Shown: positions 8,590-18,303, counted from the stretch's first letter. The stretch is 64,000 nt of DNA from Emticicia sp. C21 (GCF_003418935.1 NZ_QVMT01000003.1:124001-188000), one strand, 5' to 3'. Numbers and translations are program-made. Notes: generated by a model not told the origin, from the sequence alone.

Positions 8590-9705
8590 ATGCAGAAAAT
8601 TCTTTTTATCGACCGCGACGGTACTATTATTGATGAGCCAAAGACAGATTTTCAGATAGATTCTCTCGAAAAGTTATTTTTTCTTCCTAAAACCCTTTCA
8701 AATCTTCGTAAAATAGCTGAAGAAACTGATTATAAACTGGTAATGGTCACCAACCAGGATGGTTTGGGTACAGATGCTTTTCCGGAGGATACTTTCTGGC
8801 CTGCACATAATAAAATGATGCAAGGGTTAGAGAACGAAAATATTCACTTTGCTGCCGTTCATATAGACCGTAGCTTTCCGCATGAGAATCTGCCCACCCG
8901 TAAGCCGGGCACAGGATTGCTTACTGAATACCTGAATGGAAACTATGATTTAGCTAATTCATATGTGATTGGCGATAGAGTAACTGATGTGCAGTTAGCG
9001 GTAAACCTGGGGGCTAAAGCCATTTTTATAGGTGAAAATCCGGAATTGAATTCAGAGCAGGAACACGTGACCAAATTAGTAACAACTGAGTGGGATAGCA
9101 TTTATGAGTTTCTGAAATTGCCTCCACGTATTGCTACGATAGAACGTAATACCAAAGAAACCCAGATTAAGATTGAACTAAACCTTGATGGCAAAGGGAA
9201 ATCTGATATTCATACAGGACTAGGTTTCTATGACCATATGCTCGACCAGGTTGCCAAACACTCAGGCGCAGATTTGACTATTCATGTGAATGGCGATTTA
9301 CATATTGACGAACACCATACAATAGAAGATACAGCCTTAGCTTTAGGAGAAGCTTATCTGAAAGCTTTGGGAGATAAAAAAGGTATTTCGCGCTATGGAT
9401 ATTTATTACCAATGGATGATGCTTTAGCACAAGTTGCTATTGATTTCTCCGGCCGCCCATGGATAGTGTGGGACGCAGAGTTTAAGCGCGAAAAAGTGGG
9501 AGAGATGCCAACCGAGATGTTCTACCACTTCTTTAAATCATTCTCTGATACTTCAAAATGTAATCTGAATATCAAATGTGAGGGGCAGAACGAACACCAT
9601 AAAATTGAGGCTATTTTCAAGGCATTTGCTAAATCTATCAAAATGGCAGTAAAACGCGATTTGAAAGAGATGGATAGTTTGCCTAGTACTAAAGGGGTAT
9701 TATAA
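8590..9705 (+). CDS. hisB: Bifunctional histidinol-phosphatase / imidazoleglycerol-phosphate dehydratase
   Basis: 371 residues, the usual size of the fused HisB. The N-terminal HAD phosphatase half (about 1-165) has the nucleophile motif DRDGT (Asp8, Asp10) and a [10 protein letters not shown] motif for the magnesium site. It acts on histidinol phosphate. The C-terminal dehydratase half (about 180-371) has the metal-binding [10 protein letters not shown] and DEHHTIED motifs of IGPD, which makes imidazole-acetol phosphate. Both act in the cytoplasm in histidine synthesis. No other his gene is next to it, so the pathway is split in this genome, or this end of a his operon was separated. Confidence 0.95.
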   Translation: MQKILFIDRDGTIIDEPKTDFQIDSLEKLFFLPKTLSNLRKIAEETDYKLVMVTNQDGLGTDAFPEDTFWPAHNKMMQGLENENIHFAAVHIDRSFPHENLPTRKPGTGLLTEYLNGNYDLANSYVIGDRVTDVQLAVNLGAKAIFIGENPELNSEQEHVTKLVTTEWDSIYEFLKLPPRIATIERNTKETQIKIELNLDGKGKSDIHTGLGFYDHMLDQVAKHSGADLTIHVNGDLHIDEHHTIEDTALALGEAYLKALGDKKGISRYGYLLPMDDALAQVAIDFSGRPWIVWDAEFKREKVGEMPTEMFYHFFKSFSDTSKCNLNIKCEGQNEHHKIEAIFKAFAKSIKMAVKRDLKEMDSLPSTKGVL

Positions 9706-10012
9706 TACGATTTGAAGAACCGTGTATTATAGAATTAAATACACTCGTTGGGTGGAATAGATTTGAAGGCTTTAATATATCGTCCCTACGGGACTTTGGC
9801 TCTAAAAAGGAGTATTTTTACTACCAATATAACATCCCTACGGGGATGCCCAGCCGGGATATTTTTTAAGTCCCGGAGGGACGATATATTGGTAGTAAAA
9901 ATAATCTTTCCGAATACCAGTATCCCGTAGGGATAATATATTAATTTCACCCAACGGGTTAAAAACGTATAAAAACGCCGATTTAGCCTTCTCCCATAAC
10001 CACTTATTAGCA
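9706..10012. repeat. Long palindromic element (CGTTGGGTG termini)
   Basis: The gap between hisB and the next gene is almost wholly one inverted-repeat element (about 9741-9960). Outer arms CGTTGGGTG (9746-9754) and CACCCAACG (9948-9956) enclose a perfect 18-base inverted pair at 9813-9830 and 9886-9903. The centre carries short hairpins around CATCCCTACGGGGATG. ORFs read through it on both strands are by-products of the palindrome. It looks like a non-autonomous mobile repeat. Confidence 0.8.
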
Positions 10013-11035
10013 ATGAATAAAAGTCGCAATCAAATTAATATAGCGGTTATTGGACTAGGCCGCATGGGTAAGATACATCTTAGGAATCTCTTACAAGCTA
10101 TCCCTCAGGCAAATGTAGTTCTGGTAGCTGACCCGGTGTATCCAGAGGATGACTTTAAAAAAGAATATCCGGGCATACGATTTATAAAAAATACCGAAGA
10201 AGCCATAGCATTGCCAGAGGTAGATGCAGTAGTCATTACCACACCTACCAGCACTCATGCAGCACTGGTTGACCAGTGCATTAGCAATAGCAAACATGTA
10301 TTCTGCGAAAAACCTTTGGATTTGTCTCTGGAAATAACAAAGACCTTGCTTGAAAAAGCAAAAGAATCGGGCATCTCATTAATGATTGGCTTTAACCGTC
10401 GCTTTGATCCTGATTTTATGCAGGCCAGAAAATCAATAAGCGAGGGTAAAATTGGCAATCCACAAATAGTAAAGATTACCAACCGCGATCCGGCGCTGCC
10501 AAACATTGAATTTGTAAAAACATCAGGGGGTATGTTCATGGATTTTACGATTCATGATTTTGACATGGCTAGATACCTGATGGGCAAGGAGGTGGTAGAG
10601 GTCTATGCTAAAGGATTAGTGTTTTTTGATGAGGCTATTGCGGAAGTTGGAGATATTGACACAGCTCTGACAACCTTGACTTTTGAAGATGGAACGTATG
10701 CTGTGCTAGATAATAGTCGCAAGGCTGTATTCGGTTACGACCAACGTCTGGAAGTATTTGGTGATAAGGGCATGATACAGGTAGATAATAATCTTTATAA
10801 TAGGAATATTCTTTATAACGAACACGGTATTCATCAGGCGCTTCCGTTGAATACCTTTACCGAAAGATATATCCATTCGTATGGCAAAGAGATGGAATCA
10901 TTCATTGATGCCTTATTAAACAATAAGCCAGTGCCTGTCAAAAATGAGGATATTATTATGGCAACTTTATTGGCCTATGCGGCAAAGAAATCTTTGGATG
11001 AGGTGCGTCCTGTGAAAATATCTGAGATATTGTAA
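10013..11035 (+). CDS. Inositol 2-dehydrogenase-like Gfo/Idh/MocA oxidoreductase
   Basis: 340 residues, cytoplasmic, no signal peptide. The N-terminal Rossmann motif GLGRMG is near 14-19, and the catalytic-lysine motif EKP has Lys at 100. The substrate domain motif DFTIHDFDMARYL provides the Asp/His pair typical of myo-inositol dehydrogenases (IolG type), which oxidise myo-inositol to 2-keto-myo-inositol with NAD+. No other iol genes are adjacent, so specificity for inositol rather than another polyol is an inference from the motif. The gene is followed 45 bases later by the deacetylase in the same direction and may be co-transcribed with it. Confidence 0.82.
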   Translation: MNKSRNQINIAVIGLGRMGKIHLRNLLQAIPQANVVLVADPVYPEDDFKKEYPGIRFIKNTEEAIALPEVDAVVITTPTSTHAALVDQCISNSKHVFCEKPLDLSLEITKTLLEKAKESGISLMIGFNRRFDPDFMQARKSISEGKIGNPQIVKITNRDPALPNIEFVKTSGGMFMDFTIHDFDMARYLMGKEVVEVYAKGLVFFDEAIAEVGDIDTALTTLTFEDGTYAVLDNSRKAVFGYDQRLEVFGDKGMIQVDNNLYNRNILYNEHGIHQALPLNTFTERYIHSYGKEMESFIDALLNNKPVPVKNEDIIMATLLAYAAKKSLDEVRPVKISEIL

Positions 11036-11080
11036 TTATCTATAATGTATCCAACTGACAACTATAACTGAATTGCACAA

Positions 11081-11902
11081 ATGAAATCGACCTTTGCTTT
11101 ATACCTGAAAATTTCTCTGCTTTTATTCGCGAGCTTAACCAGCTTGGCACAAACTCAGCCATTCAAATGGCCAAAAGGCGCTCGCACGGCTATTAGTCTT
11201 ACTTTTGATGATGCCCGCGGTAGCAATGCTACAAAAGGTGCGCCTTTGCTGGATGAATATGAGGTAAAAGGGACTTTCTATGTGGTTCCGTCGGCTGTGA
11301 AAGGTCAACTGGAGGGATGGAAAAAAGTAGTTGCTAAAGGGCATGAAATAGGCAATCACTCCTTAAATCATTCGTGTAGTGGCAATTTTGTGTGGTCGAG
11401 AAATAGCGCATTGGAGAATTATACGATAGAGAAAATGCGTGCAGAATTACTGGAAGCCAATAAACAGATTGAAGCGTTGCTGGGTGTAAAAGCTGAATCA
11501 TATGCCTATCCATGCGGACAAACTTTTGTCGGGCGAGGTAAAAATACCCAAAGCTTTGTACCTGTCATTGCAGACCTCTTTGCCTCAGGCAGAACCTGGC
11601 TCGATGAAGCACCTGTAGACCCGGGCTATTGTGATATGGCACAACTCACAGGTATAGAAATGGATGGAAAAGATTTTGAGCAGATTCTCCCGATTATAGA
11701 AGAAGCCAGAAAAAACGGACAATGGTTGGTACTAGCGGGCCATGAAACTAATGACTCAGGCTACCAGACAACCAGATTAGCTACGCTTCGTAAACTCTGC
11801 GCCTATGCTAAAGACCCTGCCAATGGGATATGGATTGCACCTGTTAGTGAAGTGGCGAAGTATGTAAAGGCTGAACGGAAAAGGTTGGGTTTGGTGGAGT
11901 AG
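11081..11902 (+). CDS. Secreted polysaccharide deacetylase (NodB domain)
   Basis: 273 residues with a signal peptide (LLLFASLTSLAQ, about 1-24). The NodB-fold motifs are present: TFDD (Asp43, Asp44) and the metal-binding HSLNH (His93, His97), followed by the YPCG region typical of carbohydrate esterase family 4. It should remove N- or O-acetyl groups from a polysaccharide in the periplasm or outside the cell. The stop is 12 bases from the convergent end of the flavoprotein gene. It may be co-transcribed with the inositol-dehydrogenase-like gene upstream. Confidence 0.88.
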   Translation: MKSTFALYLKISLLLFASLTSLAQTQPFKWPKGARTAISLTFDDARGSNATKGAPLLDEYEVKGTFYVVPSAVKGQLEGWKKVVAKGHEIGNHSLNHSCSGNFVWSRNSALENYTIEKMRAELLEANKQIEALLGVKAESYAYPCGQTFVGRGKNTQSFVPVIADLFASGRTWLDEAPVDPGYCDMAQLTGIEMDGKDFEQILPIIEEARKNGQWLVLAGHETNDSGYQTTRLATLRKLCAYAKDPANGIWIAPVSEVAKYVKAERKRLGLVE

Positions 11903-11913
11903 GCATTATCCCT

Positions 11914-12660
11914 CTACAACCCAATTTTCCCCTCTACCCAATAGGGCTGTGTAATGATATTTCTGCCGCTTACGCCTTTTTCTTTCAGGGCTTTTCTGAA
12001 ATTCTGTATTGATTTGCCGTTTCCTATCAGATAAAATACTCCGGTGCGCCATAGCTCCCATACTTGCTCCGGCAGGTTTTTTAAAAGTACAATGGCATTT
12101 TGGGCTTTATCGGTGGATGCCGCAACAATATCAAGTACGAAGTTGGTTTTGATTTCATAGTTCATCGTATTCGTGTCTAATTCAAGAATACCGATATAAT
12201 TCTGGCTATTCTCTTCAATAGTAGTTTTGAGGCTCTCAAAAAAACCTATAGTGGTCTCATCACCAAAAAAGAAATGGTATTCATGTTCTTTCTTGTAAAA
12301 ATCGTACCCACGTGGAAGACCAACGCTCACCACATCATTTAGTTTCAAGCTATTGATATAATGACTGCCCGGCCCATTTCCATGCAAATGAAAAATCACT
12401 TCAAAAACCCCTGCTTCACTATTCCAATAGGAAGGAGTATAATTGCGGAAATTGGTATCATCTACTCTGATAAAAATAGCCCAACCGACTTTAAATCTGA
12501 CATTACTTATGTCGCCTTTGAAAGTGATTTTTTTGATAAAGGGGTTCAGATACACAATATCAGTTACTAATACTTTCCTGCTTTTTCCGCTAAAGACACT
12601 CTCCATAGCATCTGCAACCCACTTTGGAACTGTTGGCATAAGAAATTTTTTTTCTTGCAA
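11914..12660 (-). CDS. Siderophore-interacting protein / FAD-dependent ferric reductase
   Basis: 248 residues, cytoplasmic. The FAD-binding part has RNYTPSYW (the RxYT FAD motif) and HLHGNGPGSHY. The C-terminal NAD(P)H-binding lobe includes YHFFFGDETTIGF and ends with the family's YWVEGK segment. Members reduce ferric siderophore complexes to release iron. An AraC-type regulator gene lies 53 bases upstream on the same strand, so the two probably form an iron-responsive pair. Confidence 0.85.
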   Translation of the reverse strand: MQEKKFLMPTVPKWVADAMESVFSGKSRKVLVTDIVYLNPFIKKITFKGDISNVRFKVGWAIFIRVDDTNFRNYTPSYWNSEAGVFEVIFHLHGNGPGSHYINSLKLNDVVSVGLPRGYDFYKKEHEYHFFFGDETTIGFFESLKTTIEENSQNYIGILELDTNTMNYEIKTNFVLDIVAASTDKAQNAIVLLKNLPEQVWELWRTGVFYLIGNGKSIQNFRKALKEKGVSGRNIITQPYWVEGKIGL

Positions 12661-12713
12661 AATACCGTAATAAAAGTGAAGAGATGGTTTTATGAAAAAA
12701 GGGAATGATTGGA

Positions 12714-13571
12714 CTATTCGCGGAATTTGTTCCGGAATGAAAGAGGAGTTTCGTTGGTGAGTTTTTTAAATAAACGCGAAAAATAGGTGTGGTCTTCAAA
12801 TCCTAAATCAAAAGAGATTTTCTTGACATCTGTATTGGTATAATACAGGCTTCTCTTAGCTTCCAGCAGCATAGCCTGCTGAAGAAACTGGGTGACTGAC
12901 AGGCCGATAGTAGCTTTCACACAATCATTCAGATGGGAGGTAGTGATATGCAATTTGTCGGCATAGAAAGAAGCGATATGCAGAAAAGAATGCTCAGAAA
13001 CCAGTTCTTTAAACTGCTGTGTAATACTGAAAGCCTGATTCCTTTTGCGGCCTTGCTTTTGTTGAGAAGCTAAAAACAGCGCAGCAATATGAATAATTAA
13101 AGCATTTAACAAATGGTTGGTTATCTGAGCTTTAAAAGGATTACCAGCATTAAATGCCTGATGCAAGACCTCCGCCATTTGAAGAATACTCTTCATCTCC
13201 ATGTTTGAAAGTCTCATACTTTGCTCTGACACCGCAGTATTCTCAAAGATATTCCGACAAAACTCGGGAACAAGGAAAGGGGCAATGCTGATAAAATAAG
13301 CCTCAGCATCTTTACTGATGATTTCTATTGAATGCACCTGATAGGGTTTTATCAGCATAATACTTTTTGGCCGAACTGAGATAGACTCCATATCACAGGT
13401 GATAGCCCCGGTTCCTTTGATACCAATAGCCAGACTATAATATTCGTCTCTATGTTCATTTAGCTTGTTGATGGTCTGTTCATCTTTCTGATAAATCATA
13501 TGCAATACATCAACCCCACCAATAGCCGTTATCTGTTGTTGATGAATCGGTATTTTGGTGAGAGATGGCAT
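12714..13571 (-). CDS. AraC family transcriptional regulator
   Basis: 285 residues. An N-terminal cupin-like sensing region (about 20-150, including SIMLIKPYQVHSIE) is followed by the C-terminal double helix-turn-helix (about 185-285), with LHITTSHLNDCVKATIG and the hallmark DLGFEDHTYFSRLFKKLTNETPLSFR. It lies directly upstream of, and in the same direction as, the siderophore-interacting protein gene, so local control of that gene or an iron uptake set is likely. The effector is unknown. Confidence 0.9.
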   Translation of the reverse strand: MPSLTKIPIHQQQITAIGGVDVLHMIYQKDEQTINKLNEHRDEYYSLAIGIKGTGAITCDMESISVRPKSIMLIKPYQVHSIEIISKDAEAYFISIAPFLVPEFCRNIFENTAVSEQSMRLSNMEMKSILQMAEVLHQAFNAGNPFKAQITNHLLNALIIHIAALFLASQQKQGRKRNQAFSITQQFKELVSEHSFLHIASFYADKLHITTSHLNDCVKATIGLSVTQFLQQAMLLEAKRSLYYTNTDVKKISFDLGFEDHTYFSRLFKKLTNETPLSFRNKFRE

Positions 13572-13643
13572 GCTACAATTAGAAGAAGTTTTTAAAACTA
13601 TCGAACTATTTCAAAAATTGACATAAACTGTTGATAAACCACC

Positions 13644-14204
13644 CTACTTCAACCTATCAGGATTCTCACTCACAAATGCCGACCAACCTTTTTTCTTGGA
13701 GGCATTGCCTGTTAGGGCCTTGGTTTTGCCGTGCATATAATGGCATACTGCTACACCCACAGCATCAGTAGCATCATAAAACTGGGTATCCAGTTTCATT
13801 TTCAAGGTATGTTCAAGCATATAGGCTACCTGCTCTTTGCTGGCATTCCCGTTTCCTGTTACCGATTGCTTGACTGTTTTGGGCATATATTCTACAATAG
13901 GTACGTCACGGTTGAGAGCCGCGGCAATGGCTACCCCCTGTGCACGACCCAGTTTCAGCATTGATTGTGCATTTACGCCATAAAACGGGGCTTCAATCGC
14001 CATTTCATCGGGAAGATACTCTTCAATAATCTGAGTCATTCTTTCATAAATCTTCTTTAGTTTCAGCTCATGTGTACTATATTTGTCGAGTCTTAAAACA
14101 CCATATTGAATCAGGGAAAGGGTATTGCCATCAACAGAAATAATCCCATAACCCATGATTCTCGTACCGGGGTCGACACCCAAAATTATTTTCTCTTTAT
14201 TCAT
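13644..14204 (-). CDS. ruvC: Holliday junction resolvase RuvC
   Basis: 186 residues, standard length. The four acidic catalytic positions are visible: GVDPGTRIMGYG (first Asp), AIEAPF (Glu) and DATDAVGVAVCH (two Asp), with the GRAQGVA helix between. It resolves four-way junctions with RuvAB during recombination repair. No ruvA or ruvB is nearby. The start codon (complement of 14202-14204) is only two bases from the start of the divergent membrane-protein gene, so the two promoters must overlap the neighbouring coding sequences or leaders are very short. Confidence 0.95.
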   Translation of the reverse strand: MNKEKIILGVDPGTRIMGYGIISVDGNTLSLIQYGVLRLDKYSTHELKLKKIYERMTQIIEEYLPDEMAIEAPFYGVNAQSMLKLGRAQGVAIAAALNRDVPIVEYMPKTVKQSVTGNGNASKEQVAYMLEHTLKMKLDTQFYDATDAVGVAVCHYMHGKTKALTGNASKKKGWSAFVSENPDRLK

Positions 14205-14206
14205 AC

Positions 14207-15193
14207 ATGCAAATTAACTCAAAAATCTTAGAGCAAGGTCTGTGGATATTAAAAAATATCCTCTTTGCCGGAGTATTATATGCTGTGTATATTTTGCTGA
14301 AAGAAAAAGGAGAAAGTATAGAAGAAGTGTTTATGTATTTCAGACAAATACCCTTTACTATTACTATATGGATAGTATTAATTCTGATTCCAATCAACTG
14401 GGCTTTTGAAGCCTGGAAATGGCAACGACTGGCAGCAAAGATCGAAAAAATCAGTTTCTGGGAGGCTTATCAGGGAGTGCTGGCAGGATTGGCTCTAGCC
14501 AATTTTACCCCCTTGATGATTGGCGATTATGCCGGAAAAATACTGATGCTTAGGACCCGGAAGCGTTCCGCAAGTATTGGGGCTATTTTGTTAGGTAATG
14601 GCATGCAACTCTACGTATCTCTATTGTTTGGCGCTATCAGTTATGGTTATTTTCTTTATATAGCCAAACCAGAGCCTTTTATATTACATATTAGTATAGT
14701 AGAATTCCTCATCGTGCTTTTGCTGATTGGCCTCTGGGTGGCCTTTAATCTTCAAAAACTCAACTTTACCAGAGATGCCCGATTTTTTCAATATATCAGG
14801 CAATACCTGATTGTATTAAAGGAGTATACATTGTCTGAAATCAGCCATATATTTCTGATAGCTACCGGAAGATATATCGTTTTCAGTATCCAGTTTTTAC
14901 TCATATTACAATTGTTTCAGGTCAACCTACCTATTACGGTATTGCTTGCAGGTATCGGCATTGTTTTCTTAACTAAATCACTGGGGGCTGCTTTTAACTT
15001 TCTGGGTGATTTAAGTATGCGCGCCATTACTGCCATCTACTACTTTGGGTATTTTGGTGTGAAACTTTCTTTGATTACCACAGCCACTTTTACAATCTGG
15101 CTCATGAATGTTTTAGTGCCTGTTATTATCGGTAGTCTATTTCTTTTAACTTTGAGGTTTTCAACCAGGAATCTAAAGACTTCTACTGAATAG
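14207..15193 (+). CDS. Flippase-like membrane protein (lysylphosphatidylglycerol synthase TM region family)
   Basis: 328 residues with about eight hydrophobic segments across the length. The pattern (WEAYQGVLAGLALANFTPLMIGDYAGKI near the start, GLGDLSMR-like AFNFLGDLSMRAI near the end) fits the UPF0104/AglD-type membrane family, which is linked to glycolipid or lipid transfer. The gene ends 24 bases before a family 2 glycosyltransferase in the same direction, which supports a role in making or flipping a glycolipid. The chosen ATG forms CATACATG with the divergent ruvC start; a later internal start cannot be ruled out. Confidence 0.82.
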   Translation: MQINSKILEQGLWILKNILFAGVLYAVYILLKEKGESIEEVFMYFRQIPFTITIWIVLILIPINWAFEAWKWQRLAAKIEKISFWEAYQGVLAGLALANFTPLMIGDYAGKILMLRTRKRSASIGAILLGNGMQLYVSLLFGAISYGYFLYIAKPEPFILHISIVEFLIVLLLIGLWVAFNLQKLNFTRDARFFQYIRQYLIVLKEYTLSEISHIFLIATGRYIVFSIQFLLILQLFQVNLPITVLLAGIGIVFLTKSLGAAFNFLGDLSMRAITAIYYFGYFGVKLSLITTATFTIWLMNVLVPVIIGSLFLLTLRFSTRNLKTSTE

Positions 15194-15217
15194 GTCTTTA
15201 TTAACGCTAGAATCATA

Positions 15218-16366
15218 TTGCTTGTAACTATCCTCATATCTATTGCTTTAGTCTATTTCTTCATGAACGCAGGCTTGGTGATTGTCTGGCTCAGTAATAG
15301 ACCCTATCAGAAACAAACTAAGCAAAACTCTCTACTTTACATATCGGTAATTATCCCCGTTCGGAATGAAGCAGGTAATATCATCAATCTATTAAAGGAC
15401 TTAGAAAACCAGAGCTATCCGAAAGACCGGTTTGAGGTAATTGTGGCCAATGATGATTCAACAGATAATACTTTGATACTTCTGGAGAGTTTTCAGAAAA
15501 CAACTTCCTTACGATTGATTATTAATTCACTGTCCACTGAAGGAAATAATGCTTCACCTAAGAAACGGGCTATTAATTCTTCTATTCAACTAGCACACGG
15601 AGATTTGATTGTGACTACCGACGGTGATTGCAAAGTAGGGGAGCGTTGGCTCGAAACCATTGCTCATTTTCAGGCTGAGAAAAAGGCTTATCTTATAAGT
15701 GCACCCGTTACTTTTATAAATGCTGACGGCTTTCTGAAAAGCCTTTGGCAGAAAATTCAAACCATAGAATTTAGCAGTCTGATAGGTTCCGGAGCATGTG
15801 CTATGCTTATCAGAAAACCTAATATGTGCAACGGAGCCAATCTGGCCTATCTGAAATCTGTATTTCATGAAGTAGGTGGGTTTGCAGGCAATGACAATCT
15901 GGCATCTGGCGATGATGAATTTCTGATGCACAAGATTGCCGACCGTTTCCCTGAGCATATTCACTTTTTGAAAAGTCAGGATGTGATTGTAGAAACACAA
16001 TCGCATGAATCGCTGAAATCATTTTATTACCAACGCAAAAGATGGGCGAGTAAATGGAAACATTATAATAATCCCATTACTACGGCTTTAGCAGTCTTTA
16101 TTTTCCTTGCTAATTTTTCGTTAATTGTGGTGGCAACCCTCTACTTATTTCAGCAAATAGATGTAGTAAATCTGTTGATAATATTTTCACTGAAATTTTC
16201 AGCAGAGCTTCTTTTTTTAATCCTTGTTCTTAGCTTTTTGCGTAAAAAAAGTTTAATTTGGCTCATTCCTTTTGTACAACTCATTTACCCTTTCTATGTA
16301 AGCTTTTTCGGTTTAGTAGCACAAGGAAAAAACGAATACATCTGGAAAGGACGAAAACTCCGGTAA
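15218..16366 (+). CDS. Membrane glycosyltransferase, family 2
   Basis: 382 residues from TTG at 15218. The first in-frame ATG is at 15263 but would cut into the N-terminal membrane helix (VTILISIALVYFFMNAGLVIVWL). The GT-A domain has VIIPVRNEAGNI, DDDST-like NDDSTDNT, the DGD metal site (TTDGDCKVG) and the QRKRW acceptor-site motif of processive GT2 enzymes. Two or three hydrophobic segments at the C-terminus anchor it. It follows the flippase-like gene by 24 bases and precedes the dipeptidase gene by 47 bases, so one operon is likely. Confidence 0.88.
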   Translation: MLVTILISIALVYFFMNAGLVIVWLSNRPYQKQTKQNSLLYISVIIPVRNEAGNIINLLKDLENQSYPKDRFEVIVANDDSTDNTLILLESFQKTTSLRLIINSLSTEGNNASPKKRAINSSIQLAHGDLIVTTDGDCKVGERWLETIAHFQAEKKAYLISAPVTFINADGFLKSLWQKIQTIEFSSLIGSGACAMLIRKPNMCNGANLAYLKSVFHEVGGFAGNDNLASGDDEFLMHKIADRFPEHIHFLKSQDVIVETQSHESLKSFYYQRKRWASKWKHYNNPITTALAVFIFLANFSLIVVATLYLFQQIDVVNLLIIFSLKFSAELLFLILVLSFLRKKSLIWLIPFVQLIYPFYVSFFGLVAQGKNEYIWKGRKLR

Positions 16367-16413
16367 AAGCATTTAAGCGAGATTGATCAACTGACGTCAC
16401 CAAACTAAACTGA

Positions 16414-17640
16414 ATGAAACTATTACTCCTGCTCCTCTTTTTACCTGCCCTGATTTTTGCGCAAAGCAAAGAAGAACAACGTCTTCTGAAAAAAGCGGAT
16501 AAAATCCATGCACGTGCCTACACGGTAGATACCCATGCCGATGTGCCTATCAATATGATGGAAATCCCAGGCTTTGATATTGGTGCCAAACATAATTATG
16601 CCGAAGACGGCACGCAGATAGATTTCCCACGGATGAAAGAGGGGGGCATGGATGCCATGTTTTTTGCAGTGTACCTGGCACAAGGCAAACGAACTCCTGA
16701 AGGAGAAGCAGAGGCGAAAGCGAATGCATTGAAAATTTTTCAGTCTATACATGATGCCGTGAAGAAATACCCTGATATGGCCGAACTGGTTACTACGCCA
16801 AAAGAGGGATTTGCCACCCATAAAAAAGGAAAATTAGGGGTATTTATAGGCATGGAAAATGGGTGGCCTGTCGGGCACGATTTAGCAAATTTGAAATTAT
16901 ACTATGATTTAGGTCTACGCTATATTACGCTCTCTCATTCCTTTAATAATGATTTAAGCGATTCCTCCGGCGACCCTGAGGGAGGTGAGCATGGCGGGAT
17001 CAGCAAATTAGGTGAGGCATGTATAGCAGAGATGAACAAATTAGGCATTATTGTTGACGTATCGCATATATCAGATTCGGCTTTTTATGACGTGATGCGT
17101 TTGAGCAAAGCTCCTGTGCTTGCTTCACATTCCTCTTGTAGAGCGTTGAGCGATGTAAAAAGAAATATGACTGACGACATGATTAAACTCATGGCTTCAA
17201 AAGGAGGAGTTATTCAAATCAATTTCGTGTCTGATTTCCTGAGGAAGCCCTCAGAAGAAGTAATGATATCTATCAGGACCTTGCGTATGCAGGCCATGAA
17301 AGCTGATGCTACGCCAGAAGACAAACAGCGAATCAATGCCGAATTACGTCAGTTAAAATACAAATACCCTGGTGAAGCCCCGAGTGTGAAAACAGTGGTA
17401 GACCATATAGACCACGTAGTGCAGATAGCAGGGATAGACCATGTAGGTATTGGCATGGATATGGATGGAGGCAGTGATGTAGTAGGCTGCGAAGATGTAA
17501 GCAAAATCAAGAATGTAACCATTGAATTATTACGCCGGGGTTATTCAGAAAAAGACATACGTAAAATCTGGGGAGAAAATACAATGCGCGTATTGGCGGC
17601 TGCCGAAAAAGTGGCTGCAGATTTGAAAAAATCCCATTGA
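16414..17640 (+). CDS. Secreted membrane-dipeptidase-like protein (peptidase family M19)
   Basis: 408 residues with a signal peptide (LLLLLLFLPALIFAQ). Metal-binding motifs of renal/microsomal dipeptidases are present: DTHADVP near residue 39, the bridging-Glu motif GMENGWPVGHD, SHS(F)N, VSHIS and ASHSSCRAL, and the late DHVGIGMDMDG aspartate. It hydrolyses dipeptides, possibly D-amino-acid containing ones from peptidoglycan, in the periplasm. It is the last gene of the flippase/GT2 cluster; the gap after it is nearly 800 bases. Confidence 0.92.
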   Translation: MKLLLLLLFLPALIFAQSKEEQRLLKKADKIHARAYTVDTHADVPINMMEIPGFDIGAKHNYAEDGTQIDFPRMKEGGMDAMFFAVYLAQGKRTPEGEAEAKANALKIFQSIHDAVKKYPDMAELVTTPKEGFATHKKGKLGVFIGMENGWPVGHDLANLKLYYDLGLRYITLSHSFNNDLSDSSGDPEGGEHGGISKLGEACIAEMNKLGIIVDVSHISDSAFYDVMRLSKAPVLASHSSCRALSDVKRNMTDDMIKLMASKGGVIQINFVSDFLRKPSEEVMISIRTLRMQAMKADATPEDKQRINAELRQLKYKYPGEAPSVKTVVDHIDHVVQIAGIDHVGIGMDMDGGSDVVGCEDVSKIKNVTIELLRRGYSEKDIRKIWGENTMRVLAAAEKVAADLKKSH

Positions 17641-17747
17641 TAAAAAAAATATGTTTTTTCTTAGAATTGCAAAAGCGGTTTAGTATAGTACAATTTTAAC
17701 TTTGAGCAATACAATCTTATATTCTTAAATTAAAATGAAACCAATAG

Positions 17748-17779
17748 TTGACTTTTATTCAATAAAACCTTTATATTTG
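17748..17779 (+). promoter_or_regulatory. Candidate distal promoter TTG-N21-TATATTTG
   Basis: TTG (17748-17750) and an exact TAnnTTTG (17772-17779) are 21 bases apart. If used for susC it would give a leader of about 650 bases that includes the dyad at 17882. Confidence 0.4.
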
Positions 17780-17881
17780 TCAAATTATAACATTTTCAAT
17801 AATGCTTATAATAAAATGAACTTCCAATAAGTTAATATATAAAAATACTAAGAAAAATTTGGAAGCATTATTCAAAGTGTT

Positions 17882-17910
17882 TAATATTGTATCTAATTGA
17901 TACAATATTA
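17882..17910. promoter_or_regulatory. Perfect 12-bp dyad, operator or RNA hairpin
   Basis: TAATATTGTATC, a 5-base TAATT centre, then GATACAATATTA. The arms match perfectly. No T-run follows, so a classic terminator is unlikely. The half-site TTGTATC/GATACAA recurs in looser form at 34154-34180. Confidence 0.65.
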
Positions 17911-18303
17911 GCTATTGACTAACTGAATGATTATTATCCTTACGTGATTATAATGGCAAAACCTCAAGTACTGACCTGATTTTCGGCTTTCATAGCTCAA
18001 CGTACTTCATCAAACAATTAATTCACAATTTAGAAAATTCCCACAGCAGAAATATAAACGTAGAAATTTTTTGCCCTTACCGGGATAGCATATTTTAAAG
18101 AAAAAATTGCAGGATAGAGATGATTCACAACCTAATTTTTTTAAAAAACATCTTGATTCCGAACTTTCTATATTCCACAGCTTCATAATTAATAGTAGGT
18201 TTTTCACGAAATAAGTTTTTTTTGATTTTGCAGAATTTTATTTGGCATAAATAAGATGTAAGTTTATTGTGCATATTTAAATTTATAAAAAAAACGTGAA
18301 AAA

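Noticed and set aside
9748-10029. Short ORFs on both strands in the hisB downstream gap
   Set aside because: They are readings of a palindromic element and mirror each other across it.
15590-16022. 138- and 67-codon minus-strand ORFs in the GT2 gene
   Set aside because: They overlap clear GT2 motifs on the plus strand.
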